DNA of 64,000 nucleotides from Acanthochlamys bracteata (lineage: Eukaryota; Streptophyta; Magnoliopsida; Pandanales; Velloziaceae). The notes beneath the pieces were generated by a model, which was not told the origin of the DNA, searched no databases, and saw only the letters and a list, made by a program, of their open reading frames with translations. The stretch's first letter is position 1. Every line of letters starts with the position of its first letter. Below, piece after piece: positions 11,922 to 23,227 of this stretch. Position numbers and translations under genes: made by a program. The DNA lies in NCBI GenBank assembly GCA_019914995.1, contig CM034128.1, positions 3,970,501-4,034,500 on the forward strand. The letters run 5' to 3'.

Positions 11922-14900
11922 CTAAGATTTGGTGCTTGTTTCAACCTCCTTAGGGCGCCACATTGTCTTCTGGAGACACAGTAATCCTTCCTTGTCCTTC
12001 GAGTAGGAAAGTGGCACCTCCCAGTTCATTGATTTTGCCAGGGTCTCTACCTCGGTGACCACATCGCCTGCGTCCCTTACTATCAGGTTGCCTCCAGGTC
12101 TCAGAATCCGATCAACTTCAGCCATTACGGACACCAGATTACATCTGCAAGACAATTTAAGAAGGAAAATAAGGGAGGCATACATGAAGCAATCAATTAA
12201 TCATTAACTATTTCAAATGTACACATTAGCTTTATCACTTCATGTGATTTTTCATAAGTCACAAATAATAGGAGTGCAATCCTAAAAGCCAACTTAACCA
12301 AGTTGTAGTTCAAGTCACACAGATACATAACCTGCATAGTTATATTTTCTGTAGATAATAAAGACTGCTTAGGAAAGTTGTAGAATACAAGCACATAAAA
12401 GACTGACCTCTTTTTAAGTTTGGAAAATAGATGATCAGCATGGAGAAGATCATATGTCCTGGGGTAGGTGCTAAATGATTCGCACCAGTCATGATACATC
12501 CCGAATAATCCACGCTCGTATATAATGGGAAGAGTATCTGGTGCATCAACTGATACAACATTCATGACCCAGACCTTCATTTCCCGTAAAGCTGCAGCGA
12601 AACTGGTCAAAAAGACAGGAAGCACTATTAGAACTAAGAAGCAAAGTGTCAGACTAGAAGAGAAAGGGACATTCTCCTTAGACCCAATTCTACATTCATT
12701 CATAGATAAACCTGTATCATGGATGAATGTTTCATCAGTCGGGAAGCACGACAGGATTTACAGGAAGCTATCGATCACGAATTCTATGTTAAGATAGCAG
12801 CGATTTCTTACCCTCCATATACTGCTCTCATGTCCATGACATTCCTCACAGAGGACCAGTTAATTCCCATTCCATTCATGTAAGACTTGCTGACAACTTT
12901 TTTCCAGTGCTGATAATCTGCTTCAAAATCCTGTGGAGCAGATTTACCATAAACACCAACCTGAGAATCATTCAACCAGTAGGGTGTTTTCTCCAAACGC
13001 AGTGGCCATTGCTCTGGCCATTGAGAACCGCGCACGGAGGAATCCACCGGGATTTTGTGTATGCACGTCTGTAGAGGAACATACCTAGGAATTTGAAAAA
13101 GTAGGAATGAAACATAGTGGTCTTAATCGAAATTGTTTCAGAAGCAAGTCGGTGTCTACAAGCTTTAATCTTACCAGGCTGCATTCGGATCATCAGAGTC
13201 TTTACAAAATGGAGGGCTCTTTTCTGCTCTTTTTGCATAGCACTCATTATCGGACGGTTTTCTATAGATCGCAATTCCTACTTGATTTAGTGCGTCTTTC
13301 GTCTTGGTGACCAGTTCCCAGCACATATTTTTGGTCAATACAGACATTGCTGCCATCCATTTGCACAACAAAACACAAGTTAGAAACAAAAGGCCAGCTG
13401 CCTAGAGAGACTATCCAGAAGATAGAACGCACAGCATTAATGTACAGATCATATTTTATGGGTTCTCTGAACTATATAACAAGCCATATTTCGCAACTCA
13501 TGGTATGTTTGGATTATGTCATTAATTAGTCAACGGAAGGGTGTACAGACAGAAGTGAGCATACAGAATCCTCAAGCCTTTTCCATTTTTATCCATGAAT
13601 CAAAAAGTCAACCAGTACTGCGCACTCAGGAAACTATGTTTCCACATCAACAAGGCAGCCAAAAGCTGCATGTATGAGAGATTATAATTCCTTGATAAAG
13701 AAAGGCAAGAAAAGTAACACTTATGCACAACTATGTCAGAGAGCCTCCATTCATCTCAAAGAAAGCTTGAACATGCCACTTAGTATACTTCTTTCATCAT
13801 TAACATTTTCAGTAGGTGATGCAAATTCCATCAGCCAGAGCTAAGTATTTGTAAGTGCATGGTAGATTGCAGAATCATATACCAAAAGAGCCTTACCTTC
13901 CCAGATCTCAACATCTTCTGCAAGAGTTTGGTAAACTGGAGTCGCGGACCACACGAAATATCCACCAGGACGTAACAAACGGTTCAACTCAAGGAGAAGT
14001 TTGCCACCTACAAAGCAGCTTATGGTTAGTGCCAAAGCTTACAACAAAGTTGATGAATACACAATAACGTCAAGGTAAAACACCTTCAATGTGCCATGGG
14101 ACTCTACAACGTGCACAGTGAATTACATCAAAGACCCTGCTAGGGTAAGGTAGTCTTTGTGTCCCCATTACAGCAGATATGGCTGGAATTCCCCTTTCCA
14201 GGGCAAACTGCACTTGTGCTTCATGCTCATCTTTAGGAGCAAAAGACATGGTAAGCACATCCCTGTCAAAGAGGTAGCCTCCAAAACTAGCAACACCACA
14301 GCCAACATCCAGCACAACACGGCTCCTTTTGCCCCAAGCAATATCAGGCAAGGCCTGGTAAAAAACAGTGAATTAGTAAATTATTGTTTGCAATATGCCT
14401 TTTTTAGGATAAATTTGTCAAGATACTATCTTACTAAAGTTTTTAGTCTTATTTTCATCTTTTGACGCTCACACAGTTTATAGAACCTCAGGAACCAAGT
14501 TATGAATAATTTGCTGCATTATGTGGATGAAAAAGATAAAAAAGGAAAGAGGTATAGAGCAAATAAATGCCGAACCTCCTGGATGGAATCAATATAATGG
14601 AGTGCACCATTCTTGAATTGAGTTCCGCCACCAGGAAAAGTGAGATATTCACCAGTAACTTTTACCCAATTCTGGTGCCCTTTCACAACAGCAAGCTTTG
14701 TATGGGGAACATTGAAGTACCATATCTGCAATGCATACCCAGTTAATAGTTTGCATAGAAAAGAAGTATATATGACAATCACAAGTTGCATACAAATTAC
14801 TTACTTTGTCTCTACTTTTGGGCCACTGTATATGGGGTTTGTAACCTTCTGGAAGCAGAACAAGACAGGTTGGAGGCTCTTCTGGGCAGTGTCTCTCCCG

Positions 14901-16049
14901 ATGTTCATAATGCTTGGTAGTCGTAAGCCTCTTAATAGCATCCTCATTGTCTAGACAAGGAATATAGTCTGCTCCAGCAGTCAAATTGCAAAGTTTCCAT
15001 TTGTATCTGTCAACTTGTTCCTTGGATTTAGAAGATGCTTGAATTTCCTTTTCTTTCTTGGATTCTGCAGATTGTGTAGAAAATGCATCATTCTGAGTAC
15101 TTGTCTCATTCATAAGCTCAGCCTGGGCCCCATCAGGGAACACTTCATTCAGGCTTTGATTCTTTGCCACATTCTGCATACTCTCCTCATTTGAATTTTG
15201 ATCAACTACTTTGTCTTCAGTTTTGCCAGTGTTGTCCTCCATATTACCTTGATCTTTTTCTTCCTGGACCTTTTCACCATCAGTTTTTTCCTCACCCTCC
15301 ATCTTGTTTGGGTTTTCGGATTGCTCTTTTTCCTTGTTTGCAACTTCATTGAAGTTGACCTTTGAATCCTTTTCTTGGTCAGTAGTTGTGTTTTCCTCGG
15401 AATTCTGTTCAGACTCAGTCTGTTGGTTATCTTTCAAACCTTCCTCCGAATTTGGTTTGGATGTCTTTTCTTGTTCATTAGCAGAGCCCTCACTGGAAGC
15501 CTCTTCCTTTTTGTCCTGTGCAATTTCATCGGACTTTTGCTCTGTGCTCTTATCCTGACCATCTTCCTGGGCATCGGTACTTATCTTTTCTTTAACTGGC
15601 TCCACACCATCACTAGTTCCATTCTCATCTTTATATGTATGGGTTTCTGATGTGTCTTCAACAGCATCCGTCTTATCCTCATTGTCCTTGACAGAATCAC
15701 TTCCTTGGGTTTCTGTGTTTTCAGCTATCGTCTCAGGCATACTATCTTTCTGTGGCACAGATTCTGATTCCTCCTGTGGTGCGTTCTCATTGGCCAAACT
15801 ATCCCCTTTTACAGCATCTTCAGGTAGATCACCAGGTGTGTCCTCAAACGTCTTAGAGCTAGCGTTCGGAGTTTGTTGTTTCACCTCAGATTTGTTCTCC
15901 TGGGATGATACATCCACAGGAGCTACAGTAGTTGATGTCATCATCCATACTCCAACTAAACAAAGAGCGACAAACACGACGATAGTTGCTGTCGAGCAAT
16001 AGGATGAGGATTTCCTATTGTCAATACGTGAATATCTCCCCAAAGCCAT
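11922..16049 (-). CDS. PMT26: Probable pectin-type methyltransferase of the QUA2/PMT24-25-26 group
   Basis: Golgi type II membrane protein of the plant PMT (DUF248) family, thought to methylate cell-wall polysaccharides in the lumen. Eight in-phase exons: 16049-14805, 14725-14576, 14354-14084, 14007-13897, 13349-13175, 13084-12812, 12602-12408, 12144-11922, coding 880 residues. Residues 1-16 are a short cytosolic tail ([13 protein letters not shown]). Residues about 18-40 are one membrane anchor ([16 protein letters not shown]). Residues about 45-345 are a low-complexity linker rich in E, D, K, S, Q and N. The catalytic part follows, with the SAM-binding motif [15 protein letters not shown], then [25 protein letters not shown] and [17 protein letters not shown] second half carries [16 protein letters not shown] and [17 protein letters not shown]. 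Arabidopsis PMT26 is 829 residues; the longer linker accounts for most of the difference. I favour PMT26 over PMT24/25 from the gene's position near POLD1 and RGLG. Confidence 0.93.
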
Positions 16050-16081
16050 ATCGTCACATAAAAAGAATTCTCAATATGTAT

Positions 16082-17508
16082 CTGAAACCAATAGAAAAGG
16101 GACCAGCTGTTAGCTCTCTCCAAATACTCAATATCCATCATATGGAAATTTCAGCCTTGAAATATAAATAAGAAACAGGTAAACAAGGAGACAAAATGGT
16201 ATTTTTGGTACCATTATAAGCATTATATCTCAACAAAAATATTCTCGTAGTAAGCCAATGGCTCTAAAGTTCTTGTATTGGTGTTACTTAGAAATCCTAC
16301 TATATATTTTATAGTTTACCATCACAAATACTATGCAATGCACCTCTTGATTAAATTATGGGGAGAAAAGTAGCTCGAAACTTCACCTAACACATTTTTA
16401 AAAATTAACACGATACATGAAGTTACAACTTAGTCTTAAGATCTTGAAACTTCTGAAATATATTTGTCTATAGACCTAAGGCACACCTTGAATGGTAAAT
16501 TAGAAGATGACCTCAGTATTATGAGGATAGCCAAACAAATTATCATACGATATTTGTAAAAATCTGTATAATAAATGAATACATCATTACTGACTAACTA
16601 GTATATTTTGAGAAATGACTCGAATCTAAGGATTATGTATAGATTCTAGTTATACTTCCCCAATATGGTGTCCTAAGAAGATTATCGTTCAAACATTAAC
16701 AAATAGCAACATAAATGGATTGCCACTTTGGATGGAGAACATAAGCACAGGTTAACTTTGATGTGGCATTGACTGTGGCATGAGGAATATAATCTGATTT
16801 GCTATGAATGGTCATAATTTTTGGGGAAAAGATATTCAGTTGTTCAGGATAAGACAAAGTTATGCTACTATATGGCTACAGTAAGACACCATGACTAGTC
16901 AAATGCCAGTAATCAATATAAATATACAGGATGTTAGCATCTTACAACCTCAATCTCATAGTCAAAATAATTCCAAAGATATATTTCACTTCAGAAAGAT
17001 TTGCAATAGCACCAAAGCTTTTGTTTTAGCTCAAAACAATAGAAATAAGCAATTCTAAACACGACAATCAACCAGATCTGAAAAGGAAAACTAAATTTCC
17101 AGTGACAAAAAACATTCGAAGGTGCTAAACAATTCAGCTAATATGCTCCAAACATGTACTAGCTATCGGCTAAAGAGTTAGAAGAGGTGGATTATATATG
17201 AAATTTCAACAACAATGACAAACTACCTAAAACTCATTAGCAGAAAATCTTGAGCAATTCAAGTAAATCCAAGCATCAAAGCTTCCTACATTCCAAGATC
17301 TATTAACTACAACATAGAAAACACCAATCCAAACAACTACAGAATCAACCAAAACAAGCAAAACAACACAACGTCAAACCAGATCTATAAAACACGAAGA
17401 GAGATCTCACTAACAACTAACAGCTACCTACACAAGCTCGCATCAACCCACATTCGTGAAAGAAATCTATGTAACACTTGAATCAAGTAATCAACAACTT
17501 TTTTCTAC
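16082..17508 (-). other. Predicted 5' UTR leader intron of the PMT gene
   Basis: On the minus strand a donor (ATAG/GTAGAA) at 17508 and an acceptor (TTTCAG) at 16082 would remove 1.43 kb, leaving a leader exon above 17509 and 32 bases of leader before the ATG at 16049. The region in between has no ORF of note. A GA-rich leader (GAGAGAGAGAG near 17608-17620) lies just upstream, as expected near a plant transcription start. Confidence 0.5.
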
Positions 17509-18786
17509 CTATTTGAGATTAAAATGCCTCGGATCCAGCGGCAGAGAACCAAACAGCTTTAAAAAAAGAAAAAAAAATGTGTGCTGAGATAAAAAAGTAA
17601 AGGGAGCGAGAGAGAGAGGGAAAGAACTAGAGCGGAGAGCGCGGGGGATCCGAGTAATATATAGAAGAGTAAAGGAGGAGTGGAATCAGGGTGACCTTTG
17701 TAAATTTCGAATAATTAATTACTATTGTTATTGTTTTGATTTGAAAAAGAAATATCACCGTCAAACTAAACTTGCTTTGATTTGAAAAAGAAACTCGACC
17801 TTCGCTAAAATTATTACTATTATCATTATTTGATAATAATTAATCAATATTTTAATGGAGGGCAGGGAAAAGAGGTAGGAGCGGTATCTAACGCAAATTG
17901 TTCCTGGTTATTTGGGTCCGATCAATTTTGGCGTGTTTTATATTAATAAAATTTTAATTTTTTTTCATCAGAATTAAAATTTCACAAAATTTTTATATTT
18001 TAATTATAATAAAATTAAGAATTCGAGTTTTTAATTCTATACAAATAAAATTTAAGTTTTACTATATTTTTTTTTGAATTCACTTCCAATTCATTTTAAA
18101 AATAAATTAAAATATAAAAACTAAACTTTACTTTCAACTTTTTTTTAAAAAAATTTTATTTTTTATTTTTTATTTTCACGAAACTCAAATACGAATATTT
18201 GAAATACGCTATTTGTAAGAAAAATTATGAGTTCAATTATTTCACAACCATCTTCTACTCAATTAGATTGAAAATTAAGTTAATAATTATTTTATTAATT
18301 AAATTTAGTTGTTTTAGAGTGTGTTTAAATTGGTTAGCTGAAATGTTAATGAAGACATCAGCACTGGCCCAACGAAGAAGACGGCACAACTTTGGCAACA
18401 TAATAGACATACAAGGATAAGCTAAGCATATGAGAAGATACTTTAATTACGTTAGTACCCTCTCATTGGATCTGTTGATTCTTGTATTTATTATTCGATT
18501 GAGTTTTAATTAAGCATTGACAGAGCGGATCCTGACATGGTGGGCCCACACGTCGGTGGGTGCGGCTTAAACGGGCTTACTATTCTATGTGAAACCCAAA
18601 ACATGTTTGAGCATTTAGTGGGTTAAGCTAGCCCACTGCTAAAAGCCCTAAAGACAAATCAAACATTTTCCTGCTTGTATTTTATCAGATAACCCTCTCA
18701 AAGTCTCGAGTAACATCTTGCCCAGCGGTTAGAAGACAAATTTTGGTTATGAAAAGTTGGCGTTTGGTATGGCAGTAGTAGTAGCA

Positions 18787-19035
18787 GGTGTGTTTGGAAT
18801 TGTTTATAAAATAGAGTTTTTTTAAAATAGAAATTTTTTTTTAAAAATAAATTTTATTTTTTTTATTTCTAAAAAAAATTAAAATATGCAATAAAAAAAT
18901 CTCATTATATAAAATTTTTTTACCACTTTCTAAATTTTTAAATAAATTTTTTATATAATTATAAAATATATATTAAAAAATATGAAATAAAAAATTAAAA
19001 AATTTTGTTTAAAAAAAAGTAAAAACAAACACACC
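18787..19035. repeat. AT-rich dispersed repeat, copy 2, with short terminal inverted repeats
   Basis: The left end GGTGTGTTTG (18787-18796) and right end CAAACACACC (19026-19035) are a perfect 10-bp inverted pair around an A/T-only interior carrying the family blocks in reverse order. This is the clearest evidence that the AT-rich family is a MITE-like DNA element. I found no convincing target-site duplication. Confidence 0.55.
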
Positions 19036-19269
19036 CTGAGTAGTCACCAACCATCAAAGTAGTAATCTCCAAATTTTTTCTTTCACTATTGCACAAGCTA
19101 CCACAATTAGCTTGTGGTAGTTATAAAAGAATAATAAAAATAAATAACAAAAATAATTTATTATATAAAATTGTTATATATTTTTAATAAATTTTATAAA
19201 TATTTATAAAATAAAAAATAAAAAAGTATTTTAGGAGAACTTTTAACGAAATGCATCTTCAGACTTCAA

Positions 19270-19480
19270 ACGTGCGTTTGGGATTATTTTTTTTAAACAC
19301 AAATTTTTATTTTTTTCATTTAACATATATTTTATAAATATATAGAAAATTTATTTAAAATTTTAAATAATATAAAAAATTTCTATATAATAAAATTTTA
19401 TTATTATTTTTTTTAAAAATAAAAAAATAAAATATATTTTTTAAAAAAATTTTATTTATAAATACTTTTAAATAAATGAC
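19270..19480. repeat. AT-rich dispersed repeat, copy 3
   Basis: Begins with the GTGCGTTTGGGATT type of end and carries the block order ATATTTTATAAATATATAG, AAAATTTATTTAAA, TATAATAAAATTTTATT. It lies about 130 bases upstream of the ascorbate peroxidase leader. Confidence 0.5.
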
Positions 19481-19609
19481 AAATTTTAGTTTGAATTATG
19501 GAGATAATGTTTTTTGAACAAAACCTGACGAAACACTATTGGTTCCAACTCAAAATTCTAACCAATAGAATAGAAATTCCTCCGTTTTTATTCTTCTTTT
19601 GCTCGCGCC

Positions 19610-19687
19610 ATGGCGGGCTGCAGACTGCTGACTTTACTAACCCCGTCCCTCGCCTCTTCGCTCTCACCAAACTCCACAACATCATAA
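19610..19687 (+). other. Upstream ORF in the ascorbate peroxidase leader
   Basis: An ATG in favourable context (GCGCCATGGCG) opens a 25-codon ORF starting MAGCRLLTLL that stops 81 bases before the main ATG. If transcribed it would be met first by scanning ribosomes. Whether it is real or chance cannot be told from one sequence. Confidence 0.35.
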
Positions 19688-19768
19688 CTCCCTGAACACA
19701 AAACCGAATCCAGGCTCTCGTTCTTCTTCTAGTCTTGCTAGATACCGAAAGAAAGAGAGAGAAGAACA

Positions 19769-22700
19769 ATGGCGGAACTGTTATCGGCTTCATCATCGGT
19801 GGCATACTTCGTGCCTTCTTCAGAAACGAAGCGCTCCTCTGCATCTGCAGCGACGCTGATTCATTCCACGCCCAAATCTATCCTCCGGTCATCAACTTCT
19901 TCCGATCGATTTGTTCTTCGCTTCTCACCGAAATCTTCTCGCAAACCAATATCCCATCTACGGCAGGTGAGTAAATTTGCTACCTTGTTAAATCATTGAT
20001 CGGGTTTGCTGGGAGTAGTCAGTGAGAGTTCTCTTAGGAGTGTCTTGTTGATTGTTGGTTTCTAATGGCGTCTGCACGACGGATGATTTATCGGTGGAGC
20101 TGTCTCTTTAAATTTATAACTCAATGATGTGTTTATGTAGAAAATTTGCGTGATTGATATCTGATAATGAGCTTTGGTGCTAACATCTAAACGATGTATC
20201 GATTCCTCAGAAGGTATTGGGGCATCCGGTTCAAATTTTTTGGCAGCGGTGGGTGCCTGGGGAGCTACATGTGCTGCATCTGACTCGGCGCAGTTGAAGA
20301 GTGCAAGAGAGGATATCCGTGAGCTTATTAAGAAGACCTCGTGCAATCCCATTCTGGTACTGCAATCTCAGAATGTGTATTATGAAACTACTTAATAGAG
20401 TTTCACTAGCTTAACTGCTGCAGAATGTATGATGGTTCAACAGAAATATATTAGTTTGACTGTTTACGTCAGTCTTTACAACAATATGGTCCATGGTATT
20501 AAAAACAAGATAATTTACTAATAATGGCAATGAAATGGGGTGATACTGGAATGATTGCTAGATCAGATTCTGTATACGTTTAGAACCAGAAAGACAAAAA
20601 ACAAATGTTATAGGTCGTACGAGAAATTAATAAAACACAGTATATAGTTTCTGCTTCTTAGTTGTTGATTCAATTTTTACAGCTGATGCTGCAGAGAGGA
20701 GCCCCACAAAGAATCTAAAAGTCTAGCTAAAAAAGGTATCTAGGAAAGTTTTGCTTGATGACTGGTCCTGGGTGGGGTTTAAACTTTGGAGAATGCATGG
20801 AGTTCAAATTGAAAGCCCTCAGTGCTGGGCCTTGTGGCTGTATCACCACCTTTTATTGTTTATCTTCATTATCAATAAAGACCAAAGGCTTGCATACGTT
20901 GTTCAATTGCTTGTACTTTGTTGTTTAATCGCTTCCAATATGCTGAAATTCAATCCTCCTACCATTGTTCACTTGCTGTGATATTTAACTGTCCATTGTT
21001 GTTGGATTAACTGATATGTTCAAGTCTCTAAAATTCTGTTTCACTACTATATCACTAAATAATAACTGTTCTGTTTTGTAGGTTCGCCTTGGATGGCATG
21101 ATGCTGGCACATACAACAAGGACATTGCTGAGTGGCCACTTTGAGGAGGAGCAAATGGAAGCCTGCGATTTGAAATAGAGCTTAAACATTCCGCCAATGC
21201 TGGTACTGTGGCCAACAAGTGCAAGAGTAGTTTTAGTCTGCTTTTATAGTTTTTGACGAGCACTGTCTATCATAGGTCTTATAAATGCTATGAAGCTTAT
21301 TCAGCCAATCAAAGACAAGTATCCAAATATTACCTATGCTGACCTGTTCCAACTAGCAAGCGCTACAGCTATTGAGGTATGTCATGATTTTGAGTTTAGA
21401 CAATTTGTTTTTTAAGTGTGTTAAGTTTGAATAGTTATCTTAATCAGCTAGTAATTTCTCGCTTTATTGTCTTGATTAGGAAGCAGGCGGACCCAAAATT
21501 CCCATGAAATACGGAAGGATAGATATTTCTGGTCCTGAGCAGTGTCCAGAGGAAGGTCGACTTCCTGGTGAGCAATTTCACCTCAGCTGAAACATGTTCC
21601 TCAAGTAGCTAAAGCGACTAGCTAATGGATAATATGATATCATAACTATGGTTAGCATTGTTACAGGATTATTGAGTATCATATAATTTGACTGAGCAGA
21701 TTAGGTCGATCATGTTGTATGAATATGTTTTTTGTTCCTTGAGCCTCTTATTATGCTAACCTAAATCTCGAGCTTTTCCATTTTTTTTGCTATTTGCTCA
21801 ATGAAACTAACTTCGAATTTTTTGGCTTTAAGATGCTGGTCCCCCTTCTCCAGCTCAACATTTACGTGATGTCTTCTACAGAATGGGCTTCAGTGACAAG
21901 GTTGCATTCATTTACGTGGTAGTTATGCTCTGTTTCAGATGGATGATCTTAGTATTCATTTAGAACAAATTGTCCTGTAACTGCAGGAAATAGTTGCATT
22001 ATCTGGTGCACACACACTGGGTAGATCTAGACCAGAACGCAGTGGCTGGGGCAAACAAGAAACAAAGTATACAGTATGTATATTGTTCCCCCCTCTTTCT
22101 TTCGTTCTCTCTTTCCTATATAGAGAGAAGAAGTTCTGTCCACCATGGTATTAAGGTATAGTATGTATAATTCCAGTGTTGATTGGTTACTTAACGTGAA
22201 TGGATATGTCAAATCTCTTAGAAAGATGGACCAGGAGCACCTGGAGGACAATCATGGACTATAAAATGGTTGAAGTTTGACAACAGCTATTTTAAGGTGA
22301 AATATTTGATTCTTTTCTAGTATTTGCCATGTAATTGACTAAAGTTTCTAATTGCTGCTGCTCTTGTAGGATATTAAGGAAAGTAAGGATGAAGATCTTT
22401 TAGTTTTGCCTACGGATGCTGTTTTATTTGAGGATCCAACCTTCAAGGTAAGATTAAACAAACTATTGATTACATTATCGCAATAGTCAACATAGTATGT
22501 TTTGATTGAAACTGGTTCACTACTTTTAGGTCTATGCTGAGAAATATGCAGTAGATCAAGATGATTTTTTTAAGGACTATGCTGAAGCTCATGCCAAACT
22601 CAGCAACTTGGGTGCTGAGTTTGATCCTCCAGAGGTAAACTCTATCCGAAACAGCATATCAACTCTATGTTTTTGTCATATGTGCACGGATCCAGTAATC

Positions 22701-23227
22701 GTTAAGCTTTTTCAGTACTGACATACTCTTTTCATATGCAGGGCATCACGATAGATGATGACTCTAAGACACCTGACCATTTTGTAGCAGCTAAACATTC
22801 TTCTTGAAAGGTGGTAATAAATTATCAGCATGTACTTTATTTCCAATATGCTGAAAGATACTGTCCATATTAACCATCATCAATAACCTCTATGTTTAGA
22901 AAATTTATAAACTTTTCTTTTCCTGATGGTATTGAACCATCTTTTCTTCTACTGCTTTGTTTAATGATGAAGCATTTGCAACAGTGTGAAAACAAATAGA
23001 CTGTGTTATCTCTTAGATACAGAAGAACGAAGAAATTTCAGCGAATAAATTCTGTATGTTGTACTTGAATTGCAGAGAGAGCTTTCGGAGACAATGACAC
23101 GGAAGATAAGGGCAGATATGAAGCACTACGAGGCAGTCCAGTCAAGCCTCTTAGATCCAACTATTTCCTAACCATCATGATCTTTGTTACTGGCTTGGCA
23201 ATTTTAGCATCTTTAATTATTCAATGA
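19769..23227 (+). pseudogene. Chloroplast (thylakoid-type) L-ascorbate peroxidase, reading frame broken
   Basis: Relatives reduce H2O2 with ascorbate on the thylakoid membrane or in the stroma. Exons: 19769-19966 or -19970, 20211-20356, 21082-21202, 21276-21376, 21480-21567, 21833-21900, 21987-22073, 22222-22296, 22370-22447, 22530-22634, 22742-22810, 23076-23227. Exon 1 gives a Ser/Arg-rich transit peptide. Exon 2 is only in frame if the donor at 19971 is used. The haem-peroxidase core is well kept: distal RLGWHDAGTYN, proximal [18 protein letters not shown], then KFDNSYFK and [14 protein letters not shown]. The last exon holds PLRSNYFLTIM plus a membrane anchor, as in tAPX. Three lesions: the Arg codon of the conserved WPxRGGANGS reads TGA (21142-21144); TGA replaces a glycine codon just before the tail exon (22805-22807); and the tail exon needs a one-base shift between its KIRAD and YEALRGSP parts. 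The first would end the protein at about codon 137. All splice sites remain, so inactivation seems fairly recent. Sequencing error is an alternative. Confidence 0.82.

Larger units (their letters stand above)
17640..19609. other. Intergenic region between the PMT and ascorbate peroxidase genes
   Basis: These genes are divergent, so both promoters lie here. Around 18540-18560 a GTGGGCCCAC palindrome overlaps TGGGCC site II motifs, and an AAAGCCCTAAAG telo-box-like motif lies near 18641. Two copies of the AT-rich repeat occupy 18787-19035 and about 19270-19480. A further diffuse AT-rich tract at 17940-18180 may be another, older copy. No exon was recognised. Confidence 0.4.

Noticed and set aside
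15164-16002. Several + strand frames rich in Ser, Phe and Leu over PMT exon 1
   Set aside because: They are the mirror of the acidic Glu/Ser-rich linker coded on the minus strand.
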